A DNA stretch of 64,000 nucleotides, from NCBI GenBank assembly GCA_023525715.1, contig JAKNSD010000080.1:62001-126000 (forward strand). The letters run 5' to 3'. Each line of letters begins with the position of its first letter. Position 1 is the first letter of the stretch. The translations under genes were made by a program, and so were the position numbers. This document shows positions 33,756 through 47,859 of the stretch, piece after piece. Under the pieces are notes generated by a model. It did not search any database, was not told where the DNA came from, and worked only from the letters and a program-made list of their open reading frames with translations. This stretch comes from Cichorium intybus (Eukaryota > Streptophyta > Magnoliopsida > Asterales > Asteraceae).

Positions 33756-35482
33756 TGCTAATATAATGAAAGAACTAAGAGCAACGACAAAACTAGCCGC
33801 ATGATAATTTGTTAATAAAAGATCAACGACGAACCGTTAATGATGGATTACGACAAAAGGCATTGCCAATAGCGATGTAATTGCGACATATACATAGCGA
33901 TGAACGTCTCCTCGCTATTTTTTTGCAAAAATAATTTTGATGTGTTCAATTTAGTTTACCAAATATAAGACCATTTTAGGACGGACTAACCAAACTAGTA
34001 AGCATTATGTCGTCACTAATTGGTAAAGGAGGCTTCTTTTGCTCATAGGTTATTATGTCCTGTTTTGTCGTTGAAAACATCATGAAAGAATTTACAACTG
34101 ATCTATGAGAGCGAAATTATATGTATATATGTATGTACTTATGTAATACTTATATTTATGTCTTAAAACATAGATACTATATAAAACTTGTTTCATGATA
34201 TAAAAGGTGTTATGTTAGAAACGTATAAGACTTGGTTATGAAGACATAGTAAGACTTGGTTGGTAAACCCAAAAATTAGATAATGGCCATTGATAATTGG
34301 TATAATGTTAACAAACCAAAAACGTATAAGACTTGGTTGTTAATCCCAAATTAAAGTTTAAACAAACAATAAAGAAAACAAAGTATCAGTATCACTCCTC
34401 ATGTTATAAAATAATCAGCGATGGCCAGTTATATAGGGAATTTATTATTGTTTTCCGTTGACTTTAGATGTTCCAAAGATTGTCTATGTTTAGTTGACTT
34501 TTTAATTCATCGTGACCTTGAAGGGATTGTCTTGTTCTAAAAATAGGTGTAACGACATGTTTGCGGTATAATAAATACACCTAGTCGTACATGAGATACC
34601 ATCATTCAAGGTTAGGCAGATCCCCAAGGTTCCTCTCACAACCATCCTTGCCATATATTGGTTTGCTAAGATCGAATTTGAGAAAAACTCAATTCTCACG
34701 ACTAAAGATAACAAAAAAGATCGGGTAAAGCTGATGGTATTGAAACCAAGGAAATGTGGGTTAGGCGCATCAACAATTGTGACATGGGATAAATATATGT
34801 TCATTTAGATTATAAAAGAGGGGATGGTTGCACGTCAATGTGATGTGAAGCACCTGAACCAAAGATCCCAGGCGTGGCCCAATACGTGGGCGAGCTAGGC
34901 TAAGGCCCTAGGCAGCAAAGATGAAGGGGGCATAAGTTAAGCCTAGTTACTAATAGTATAGGTATCATTTTATCCCAAAAAAGTTCTAGCCCAGTGATTT
35001 AGCCTAATATTATGAAATTATCCATAGTACATAGCATTGTTTGGCATCTCGTAAAATTACAAGTCAGGATAATGTAGAGATCATTTATGATTATAAATTT
35101 TGAAGTGCCACGTCAACATAGAAATGACTTTGTGACTTGTCTGTTAATGAGTCACTGAACAATGATTTTATGTCGTCGGGTAGCCACCCCATTCTACATT
35201 TGAGTAGGCAGTGAGAGTCGAGTTGGGGTGGAGTGAAGCTACAAACCATAATCAATAAACCCTCTAATATAATGGAAAAATCTGTAGAGAGCACATCTCA
35301 TTGGGATAAACTCCATGATAGTGATTTCGTTCATGAAGGGATTACATACCAAGATCTTAATGTGCGTATTACACACATAAGTGTGATGAAGATTAAAGAT
35401 ATTTTGTTTTAGTGGGAATTTTACATTTTGTTGTGTGTGTGTGTTTAATTATGTGTGTGTGTGTGTGTGTATTCATATATAT
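33350..35482 (-). promoter_or_regulatory. 5' flank of Prx-B with TATA box and (CT)n tract
   Basis: TATAAATA lies on the minus strand at 33413-33420. A (TC)n run of about 80 bp occupies roughly 33669-33751, where Prx-A has only tctctct. Beyond it the flank is collinear with unit 1 on both sides of the Copia insertion, up to about 34975. The remaining part to 35482 shows no gene, only a short (GT)n tract near 35430-35470. Confidence 0.65.
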
Positions 35483-36856
35483 ATGACAAAACTTCATAAA
35501 TGCTCAATGTGGTTTCACAGAATATCAAGTTTTGTCCCTAGTTTTCAAAAACTCAAGGATAGTCCCTGTAGTTTGAAAAAAATTTATAAATGGTCCCTCT
35601 GTTAATTTTTGGTCGTTAAGTACATAACGGATGAGGGCAAAATGATCTTTTCCATAATAGGGGCCATTTATGAATAGTTTGCAAACCTTTTATGTTTGAC
35701 ATTTGAAATTAGGGACCAAAAGTGTTATTATGTTATAGTTAAAGGGGGCTTGCGGACTTTTTGTTAACAGAAATGCTTATCACTCTGTTTGGAAGGGGGA
35801 TTGTGCGACCAAGTCTCCCCCTCCAACTCCACATCGTTTCCCCAATTTCATATACATCGCACCAACAAGCCTTATCCACTCCCTCGCCATCGGCTTTCAT
35901 GAAAACTACCCCCATCATTGTTATGGAACCCCAAGCAACCCAACAACCCTGATTTGTATGCCAAGAACGTGTTCTTCCTCAACCCACCCTCCTACTAGAA
36001 CCCAAACTCTATGTACTCCTCAAGCTTGAATTCTTCACTTCCTCACCGGCATCACCGCCTTTCCTTATCCTCAAGTATTTATTCACTGGATATTTGCTCC
36101 TCCTCGCACTGGATCTTTGGTGTTGGCCATCGATTCCCTTCATATTTTCGACGGATTTTGACTGGTTTGGGCTTGATCAGAAGATGTTTAATGCCTCAGG
36201 TTTGCATGTATAGGGTTTTCAAGGTGCTATGCAAAAAACCAATTACATGTAGGTTAACATAATTACATAAAGTTTATAGCATGAATAGGGTGCGTCCGAG
36301 TCTCTCAAATCGAGACAGGCTTAGACGGGTTATCTGAAATCTTACCGCATTGAAAGAGCTTGTCGTCGGTGGATATAGAAGGCGGCTCAAGCTGTCCGGT
36401 GAAATCGAATGCAAAATCCTTATCGTCATCATATTCATCTTCATCTTCTTGAAAGCCGATGGTGGAGGGGTGGATGAGGCTTGTGGGTGCGGTGTAGAAG
36501 AAATTGTGGAAACAGTGTGGACTTAGATGGGAGACTCTGTCGCACAATCCCCCTCCCAAACAGAGTGATAAGCAATTGAGTTAACAAAAAGTCCACAAGC
36601 CCCCCCTAACTATAGCATAATAACACTTTTGGTCCCTAATTTCAAAGGTCAAACATAAAAAGTTTAAAAACTATTCATAAATGGTCCTTGTTATGGAAAA
36701 CACATTTTGGCCTCATCTATTATGTATTTAACGACCAAAAATTAACGGAGGTACAACTTACAAAAAGTTTTCGAACCACAGGGACTATCTTTGAGGTTTC
36801 TGAAAGTTAGGGACGAAATTTGATATTATGTGAAACCATATAGACCATTTATGAAG

Positions 36857-36870
<14 letters not shown>
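35483..36870. mobile_element. Long-TIR foldback element, copy b (complete), with captured sequence
   Basis: The two ends are inverted copies over about 400 bp each (roughly 35483-35902 and 36450-36870). Matching blocks include gtccctgtagtttg/accacagggac, gggaccaaaagtg/cacttttggtccct and ctttttgttaac/gttaacaaaaag. Within the right arm and adjoining interior the minus strand reads an 84-codon frame (36559-36305) with EDEDEYDDDKDFAFDF and STDDKLFQCGKI, weakly like DUF1645-type plant proteins. The start of that coding segment also occurs in the left arm in inverted orientation. This resembles a Mutator-like element that captured gene sequence. No transposase is present. No target duplication was fixed. 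Confidence 0.65.
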
Positions 36871-36888
<18 letters not shown>

Positions 36889-36926
36889 CGTGTACGTACG
36901 TACATACGTATGTGTGTGTGTTTGTG
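36845..36926. repeat. (TATG)n / (TG)n simple repeat
   Basis: Tandem tatg and tacg units pass into a TG run. The TG run was the target of the solo LTR that follows. Confidence 0.95.
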
Positions 36927-40061
<3,135 letters not shown>

Positions 40062-41417
40062 TTAATTGACTATCCTGCAGTTGTTGCGAATTTGACCTCT
40101 GTTACCACTTAACGGCTTTATATCTCCCATTTTAATCATAGACTCCGCAAAATCCTCCCAGAAATCATCCTGGTTTGTACTGTACTTCTGCACAAGCCCA
40201 TCAGTTTTGCCACCATCAAACAACGCCTGATCAGAACTCAAAACCCCTTTTTTACTCACCAAATCGGTGAAGTATCTCCTGTCGAACGAAGCCGGTGTTG
40301 GGTCAAGTGGTGCGAGCCTTGAGTCGCCCCCAACTTGTGGACAATTGGTCTGAAGATGACGGGCAAAGGCTGGGTCAATGTTGGTCTGATTGTAAATGCG
40401 ACCCCTGAATGTTCCACATTGAGCGAACCCTAGAGTGTGTGCACCTGAGAGCACAACTAAGTCATCTTTGTCGAGGCCTTGGTTCTCAAAATTTTGAATT
40501 AGCGCAGGTAAGTCCATGAACGGCGACGGGATGTCGACATTGGCTGTTGTTCGGCTCGCGGTTGTTGAGTCTCTTCTTCCTAACTTGACTTTCCATGAAG
40601 GGCCACCAAGCTGCAAGCCATAACATAATAGTTTTTTTCACCAAATGCTTTATAATAATAAAAATAAAAATAAAAAACTGTTATTTGTATTTCTACACAA
40701 ATACATTATACAAATTCTTTTTCGTATCATACGCCCGTATTCTTGTATCCAGGCTCATGAAAAATTGTAAAAGTGAAACTTTTATTGCCGATTAACTTTA
40801 TGAATACGAAACACGTTCGTCACATATATTTTTTGAACTTTAAAGTTGAATAACGTTACTTGTTGCATTAATTCTGTAGGTTTTCATGGAAATGTTTTAC
40901 TTACAGCGACCACAGAATCACGAGCAGCAACGGTCAATATGTCAGCACAAGATACTACTGAGCGTCGACAAACTTTGTCCACTTCAGACTTGATTTTGTC
41001 AATAACCTCAAACCCTCTAGCAGAGTTTGCATTTGGGGCGGCATTTTTTTCGCTATCTATAGTTGCTGTTTGATCCAAAAGAATTGAAGCATCACATCCC
41101 TACATGATCCAAAAACAAAGTTGTAAAACGAAACCAACCACTTCCCTTGGAAAGTCCATGCATGTACCACAAACAATTCATTTGAATCCTATTAAGGTAC
41201 TTACGTTAACAAAACAATCATGGAAATGAAGACGTAACAAGGAAGCGCCCATGCGGCGTTCTTGTGTCACTGCATCCTCCACCACACGTCTGATGGTTGG
41301 GAGAGCTTCTGGGCACACATGATCATAATAACTTGGTGAGAGGTCTGTTTTGGAAGATGCTGTGGCAAACGGAAGCATGAACAAGACAAAGAGAGACAAG
41401 AAGTTTATGGTGTTCAT
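40062..41417 (-). CDS. Class III peroxidase, Prx-C (intact)
   Basis: Exons on the minus strand at 41417-41205, 41099-40905 and 40610-40062, 318 codons plus stop, same intron positions and phases as Prx-A. Signal peptide MNTINFLSLFVLFMLPFATA. Distal LRLHFHDCFVN and proximal VVLSGAHTLGFAQC motifs and all eight cysteines are present. It differs from Prx-A at scattered positions (for example ASSKTDLSPS for AYSKTGLSPS, and NQDDFWEDF for NQNEFWEDF). From Prx-D it differs only by Ser for Thr in KPLSGNRGQ as far as I can see. Intron 2 (40611-40904) is longer than in Prx-A because of an extra AT-rich segment. Role as for Prx-A: secreted heme peroxidase. Confidence 0.94.
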
Positions 41418-41481
41418 CTTCTCTACTGTTGGTAATCAAAAAGGGTTTATGTTGTATTTACGTTGTCGTGGTCTAAAATGG

Positions 41482-41489
41482 TATTTATA
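41482..41489 (-). promoter_or_regulatory. TATA box of Prx-C
   Basis: TATAAATA on the minus strand, same position relative to the ATG as in Prx-A and Prx-D. Confidence 0.75.
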
Positions 41490-42171
41490 AGGCAATCGAT
41501 GTTAAGATGGTTGGGTTTTAGAAAAGGTCAAAAGATAAAAACTAATGTATATGTTACCTAGCTTGTTTACTTGTTAAACTAATTAAACAATGTAGGAGAC
41601 CTGGCTCATAATTCTAGAACTTATGTATAAAAAATTGAGCTACGTACAGGATTTAATTTTGGTATTTGACTTTTCGCTGTAACCAAACCATTATTTGCAT
41701 CCATTGAAAAAAAAGAAGAAAAACGAAATCCGAGGCTATCGGATTTGGAAGACATCCATAACATCCCATGCCAGTCGTCACCTCACCAAGACAACCTCAA
41801 AACACAGCATAACATTTTTTCTAATTTCTAGGTCATCATTTTAATTTACGTTTTTTTAATTAAAATAAAATATTTAATTAATTTAGAAACATAATATTAA
41901 AATTAAAATACTAAGACATTACATTAACTAAAAATAAAAAACATTACATTAATTTAAAAAAAATAAAAATTACAGTAAAAAACCTAATTATCGTCATCGG
42001 ATTCATAGTGCTAATTAGCGTAGACATGTTCGGTCAAATCGTGCCGAATATTGAATTCTTTTCCATACTATATATTTCTAGTAATCTCGCAAGGTGTTGT
42101 TCTTTACCGGGAACAAATTGTTCCGACATGTGTATGAGATGATGAGTTTGATGAATGCAAATAGCCCGACC

Positions 42172-42925
42172 TTATTCTTCAATGATCATATTGTGTAATA
42201 TGATACAACCGTACATTACTTTGCGTATGTTCTCGAGACTTCATGCTTGTGTCGGGTTTCGCACTGTATGTCATTTATTTTTTAGGACACCGAATGCACG
42301 TTTAACGTCTTTCTGTGCCGACTCTTGAGCTTTCGTGAATAGTACTCGTTTCTCGTCAACCGGATGTTGGTACGACTTTACAAATGTGGAATAATTAAGA
42401 TATATATCGTTGGTGAGTAAATACCCACGTGGGTACTCTAAGCCATTCACTACAAATGAAACATGGACCAACTTGGCTTGTAGGATATCGTTGAATAATG
42501 GCGACGAAGGTGTGGGTTTCCGCAAATAGATATGACCGTAAAGCTCAATAATATATTCACAAAACAAATACATACTTTCCCCTGCGGTTCTTGCGGACAT
42601 CCTCAAGTAATCGTCGACTGCATCAAAAGAAATGCCATAACTCATAACATGAAGAGAAGCTCCACAGTTTATGTATGAAGAGAAACCCCTTTTGCCTCGA
42701 CCGTCGTATCTCAATTGGAAGTATTCGTAGTTATCATCCAAGTCGTGCGCAATGCGTAGGAATATATCTCTGCTCAAACGAAACAGACGTTTGAAATCTT
42801 TGTCGTCATACATGCAATTGTCAACAACATACCCTCGAATAAAATTTTTGTGCCCTTCTTAGCGGTTTCTATATTTTTCCATTAATCTTCCTTGTTTGAC
42901 CGAACTTTCGGCTTTGTTTGCGACT
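42172..42925 (-). pseudogene. PIF/Harbinger (HARBI1/ALP1-like) transposase remnant, copy 1
   Basis: The main open frame runs 42813-42271. It has the family pattern: FLRIAHDLDDNYEYFQLRYD, GRGKRGFSS, SYGISFDAVDDYLRMSA, YLRKPTP, then SPLFNDILQ, and finally QESAQKDVKRAFGVL. Between LRKPTP and SPLFND the family normally has about 90 residues including the first catalytic Asp; here it is missing without a frame change. The usual Glu of DVERAFG is Lys. After a stop, a shifted frame still encodes CIILHNMIIEE down to 42172. An in-frame TAA interrupts the N-terminus near 42858. The upstream end is cut by the Athila-type LTR. It cannot transpose. Confidence 0.85.
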
Positions 42926-43122
42926 GATATCGCGTAAATTATACATATTTTCGGGCGATATCAGTGTCATTTTAGTATAGTTTCACATTTTTTATGAATT
43001 AAAGATACCTGATATACTTAAAAATACATTTTGTAGCTAAAAGACACATTTGGAGCAAAAGATCGGATTTTACAAGAGATTTGAGCGTTAAACGAAACAA
43101 AATGCCAATCTGATTTCAGCCA

Positions 43123-43400
43123 GGGCGCACCCCGCCCAATCCTCAGGCGCACCGCGCCCATGAAGATGCCAGTCTTCGACAACTTGGCCAACTTGGCATT
43201 AAAATAATGAAGCGTGCGTTCTTCCAATGATTAAACCGGGTCGCCTAACATGTGCATAGGCGCACCACGCCTCACCTTTGGGCGCACCGCGCCCCAGATC
43301 CAATCTGAGAAGCGAACTATCACGTGGCCTTTCCAGCGATAAAGTCTGCCAGATCTCGTCCACTAAGGCGCACCGCGCCCACATATAGGCGCACCGCGCC
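43123..43400. repeat. Six palindromes, core GGCGCACCGCGCC
   Basis: At 43123-43137 (GGGCGCACCCCGCCC), 43146-43158, 43259-43271 (GGCGCACCACGCC), 43280-43294 (GGGCGCACCGCGCCC), 43367-43379 and 43388-43400. The form is GGCGC-ACC-GCGCC, a 5-bp stem with a 3-nt centre; two copies are imperfect. They lie 198-476 bp from the LTR start. Confidence 0.88.
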
Positions 43401-44597
43401 CTGAGACTTCGACTGCTATAAATAGAAGGCCATGGACGACCATTTTAAGGACCATTGTTAGAATCCAAGAGAGAAATCAGACATTTGACATTTTAGAGCT
43501 ATTATATTTCGTGTATTTCAACATTTCATGTGTGATAAATGCATTTGAGAGTTATTTACATTACAAGAAGGAGCTAGGATCTTCATTTGTTGCAAGGATT
43601 CATCGATTTTAACCGGTTGGTATATTTTATCATGTATTCTTCATATTGTTGTTGTATATTTGATACCATGCTAGGCTAGATCCCTGTAGCTTTTGCCTAG
43701 GTGATGTTGATTCATTGATATAAATTTGTGTTGATCTAGTTCTTGATTCGAGTTAAATATCGGTTAGGATATATAATTTGCATGCTATACATATTGAATG
43801 TGATTAAAGTTTATAATCTTGATAGCCATCTTCATATGATTAAAGTTTATTGACCATTTAAACGTATTGATCATATGAACCATTTTGATGTGTAATTGAC
43901 ACCTATATATCATTGGACTAGTTATTGACCATTTAACTAGGGAAGTTATTTTAGCTATAAACTTGATTAGTGAAATAAAACTTATATCATATTTAGTTAC
44001 AACTCATGACCATTGATTGTATGATCATATCACTATGACCATTAGGGTATGGCCTATGTTTGCATGCTAGATTATATTAATTATTCATGATTATAAGTTA
44101 TTTAGTTGCATGACCATTGTGCTATATTAACTTAGGAATTATAGAATTGGTGACTTGACCATATGATCCTACCACTTAATGCTACCTATTTTAACTCATT
44201 GCACATAATCAAAACTAGTCAACCTAGATTTATATGAATCAACAAATCCTAGGCGAAAGCTTCCCTTGTTATAATTTGATCATATTATCTCTTAATTGTT
44301 GTGTTGTTACGATAATTGTTATTTATTATTTCGTCTATTTTACAAGCATCCAAAACTTAGTTTTACGAGTTTTTACTAAAACTCGCCTCTAAACTGTTTG
44401 ATTGATAATTGAAAACTTTAAGTTAGTTAATAGCTCCCTGTGGAAATTCGATACCTTTACTTACCAAAACTATACTATTAAATGATCGAGTAATACTTGC
44501 TCGTAAGTCTAATAGTCATATAATTAGGTAAATAATTGGATTAAGACTTTAAAAACATTATAACTACAAGTTAGTTGTTTTGAACATAACAAGTTTT

Positions 44598-44615
44598 TGG
44601 CGCCGTTGCCGGGGA
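44598..44615 (+). other. Primer binding site, tRNA-Asp
   Basis: TGGCGCCGTTGCCGGGGA is complementary to the 3' end of tRNA-Asp, the primer typical of Athila elements. Confidence 0.9.
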
Positions 44616-45302
44616 ATTATTTAATTAATTCTATTGTTTACAATTGTTAGTCAATCGATCCTTTTTACGGTTTCTACCGTCGGAAGTTAATTTTTCTAGT
44701 TTGTTTCAAAACTTGCATGTATTTCTCTATTATTGTTTACTAAATAATTTTAAGACCCACTTGCAATTTATTTAGTTGTTTCAAACTAAATTGATTATCA
44801 ATCCAACTATCATGCTAGTAATTCTACTTACGAGAACGGTGTCAGAATAGACAGATCCGGTTTGGTTGTTGGATTTTCGAAAGGTCATTGACCGAAAGAG
44901 TCCTGCCTCCCTACTGTCCTGCCTGGCCGTTCTTTATTTGATAGTCAACGCATTATAGTGGATTTGATAAGATATTCGGTTGTTATAACTGATTGATTAC
45001 ATAAAGGTTTTAAAGGTTTTAAATTTTTTTTATTCCATTTGTTATTTTTATAAAAAAAAAAATTATTTGTATAAAAAAAGAAGAATATATAAAAAATATA
45101 TATATATTTTACTACTACTGATATTTTTAAAAATTAAAAAACAAACAAATAATTTAAAATTTAAAAAAAAACTTAACTAAACATAAAAAGTAAGTTAAAA
45201 CTAAAATTAAAAATACTAAAACACTAAGATTCATATTTTTATAATATCTTCTTTCAGCTTCAGAGAGCTTTAGTATCATCTGGAAAGCCCGTCTGGAAAG
45301 AT

Positions 45303-46170
45303 GACTTGTGGACTTTTTGTTAACAGAAATACTTATCATTCGGTTTGGAAGGGGGATTGTGCGACCAAGTCTCCCCCTCCAACTCCACATTGTTTCCCCA
45401 ATTTCATATAAATCGCACCCACAAGCCTCATCCACTTCCTCGCCATCGGCTTTCATGAAAACTACCCCCATCATTGCTATGGAACCCCAACAACCCTAAT
45501 TCATACACCAAGAACGTGTTCTTCCTCAACCCACCCTCCTACTAGAACCCAAACTCTATGTACTCCTCAAGCTTGAATTCTTCACATCCTCACCAGCATC
45601 AGCGCCTTTCCTTATCCTCTGATATTTATTCACTAGATTTTTGCTGCTCCTCGCACTGGATATTTGGTGTCGGCCATCGATTCCCTTCATATTTTCGATG
45701 GGTTTTGACTGGTTTAGGCTTGATCAAAAGATGTTTAATGCCTCAGTTTAGCATGTATAGGGTTTTCAAGGTGCTATGCAAAAAATCAATTACATGCAGG
45801 TTAACATAATTACATATAGTTTATAGCATGAATAGGGTGCATCCGAGTCTCTCAAATCGAGACAGGCTTATACGGGTTATCTAAAATCTTACCGCAATGA
45901 AAGAGCTCTTCGTCGATGGATATAGAAGGCGCTCAAGCTGACCGGTGAAATCGAATGCAAAATCCTTGTCGTCATCATGTTCATCCTCATCTTCTAGAAA
46001 GTCAATGGTGAGGGAGTGGATGAGGCTTGTGGGTGCGGTGTTGAAGAAATTGGGGAAACAGTGTGGACTTAGATGGGAGACTCAGTTGCACAATCCCCTT
46101 CCCAAACCGAGTGATAAGCAATTGGGTAAACAAAAACTCTACAAGCCCCCGCCCCCCCCCCCCCCCCCCC
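45303..46170. mobile_element. Long-TIR foldback element, copy c
   Basis: Inverted ends acttgtggactttttgttaa and its complement ending ctacaagcccccgcccc. The interior is collinear with copy b. A run of about 19 C lies at the right end. It follows aaagcccgtctggaaagatg, the very last bases of this window in unit 4. Open frames are broken in different places from copy b. Confidence 0.7.
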
Positions 46171-46204
46171 TTATAAACATGTAATGAGAAGCCTCATCCA
46201 CATG

Positions 46205-47817
46205 TGTTAGGTGTATTTCTAAGCATGTTTTCATGCCTTTTTATCCTTGTTTTACCTTGCATTTCATTCTCATTATTGCATATTTTCATGTTTCTCGGGA
46301 TTTCAAGAATAGCAATCTACTTTCACACTTTGTGGTTGTTTTCAGGTGCTTTTGAGGGTTGAATCTTGCATTGGATGACAATGGGAGGCTACACAAGAAA
46401 TTTCAGAAGAAACGGAGCTCAAACGAAGAAGTTACAAAAAATGAAAATTCATCCCGATGACAGTATGTTACACGACCGTGTAACTTTTGCCCTATAAGTT
46501 ACACGGCCGTGTAACTTTGTTATGCCACGTGGGTGCCATGTCAGCTCAGGGTAGGGTCCAGGGACTTTGCAGGATTACACGACCGTGTAATCTTGGCCCA
46601 AGAAGTTACACGGCCGTGTAACTCCTCCTGGTGACCAGATCTACTTTTTAGCCCACTTTGAGTTGTTTATTCACTCTTGTGCTGTCATTCCCATGCTACA
46701 CGACCAGATCCAGATCCAACCTGATTTTGAGGCCATGTGATGAAGAAAGTGGGTGTTGGAATGATGATGTTTGCCATTGTCCAAATTACCATTTTACCCT
46801 TGGTGTGTTAGTATAAATAGATGTGTCTAGTTAGCCTTAGAAGCATCCCATCTTACCATTATTTTCTGAATACTCTCTAGATACATTGTGTTGGTGTTTG
46901 TGTGCAACTTCAAGTGTGGATTGTCTTCATTTTGTAAGTTTATTTCTCTTTTACTAGTCATGAGTGGCTAGTAAACTTATTTTCTGGTTTTGTATTAAGG
47001 ATTATGATTGTGATTTAATATAAAGTTTGATGTTTCATTTTATATCTTTCTAGTGATATGATTTTGAGATTTAACAAGTGTTTGGTTTTTATTTATTTCA
47101 TATTGGCCATTTGATCTTAAATATCAATCAATCTAGTCATACAAATTATAAAATCCGTAATTGTTTTATAAAATGTTATTTGTGATAATCATCTTTAATT
47201 AGGTGAAAAATCATATCTCATGTTTTAACGCTTCAACGCTTGTTTAGGAGTATTGAACATTGTTAGGAACATTCACATAAAACATAATGCAATCCTTCAT
47301 TCAAATTCTATGATCTTATCTAGATTTGATTAGTAAGATTAGTCTTAGTTAATGAGCTTCTCTTGACTAAGGTACACTAGGTGAATGGTGTATGTGCGAG
47401 CTTTTGGCATACACAAAGTACCAACTTAGAAAGATTAAAGTTATAAACATCATTCTTATTGTTATTTCCAATCATATGACTTCAAATGCAAAACCAGAAT
47501 TTGTCCCCAAATTATAAAAACAATCATTCTATATATTTTGTCCCAAGTTAAATTTGTTCTCAACATTTACATAATTATTGTCCATCTATTCATCAAAACC
47601 CCCCCCCCCCTTTGGTTACTTTCTTTACTATTTTAACTTCCGTGAATTCAAGGTGTAATCCATTAGACCATCGCTCCCTGTGGATCGACCCTGCTTGCCA
47701 TTTATACTACACAGTTAGTATTTATATCAAGTAGTGCAATCACGAAATATTGGTAATTAATAAATCATTTCAAACCATATTTCAACTCTTTTATTTTGTT
47801 GATTACGACACTCAACA
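46205..47817 (+). repeat. 5' LTR of Athila
   Basis: 1613 bp, TGTTAGGTG to CTCAACA. TATA-like tagtataaatag lies at about 46810-46821. Four palindromes lie at 46467-46623. A 12-base C run lies near 47600. Confidence 0.95.
46467..46623. repeat. Palindrome cluster in the Athila LTR, core TTACACGRCCGTGTAA
   Basis: 46467-46484 (GTTACACGACCGTGTAAC), 46496-46517 (perfect 22-nt palindrome centred on GGCC), 46573-46592 (GATTACACG-AC-CGTGTAATC) and 46604-46623 (perfect 20-nt palindrome). The same four recur in the 3' LTR at 57731-57887. Confidence 0.93.
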
Positions 47818-47820
47818 AAT

Positions 47821-47838
47821 TGGCGCCGTTGCCGGGGA
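47821..47838 (+). other. Athila primer binding site, tRNA-Asp
   Basis: TGGCGCCGTTGCCGGGGA, three bases after the 5' LTR. Confidence 0.93.
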
Positions 47839-47859
47839 GCACGGTATTACTAATATTTT

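Larger units (their letters stand above)
42925..45108 (+). mobile_element. Truncated Athila-type element: LTR plus leader
   Basis: LTR 42925-44591 (TGATATCG to ATAACA), then PBS TGGCGCCGTTGCCGGGGA at 44598-44615 and roughly 500 bp of leader. Coding region and 3' LTR are missing. The LTR end carries gctccctgtgga, also seen in the complete Athila LTR. Compared with unit 4 (63745-63810), about 70 bp of the target is replaced, so a deletion accompanied the insertion or the later truncation. Confidence 0.8.
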
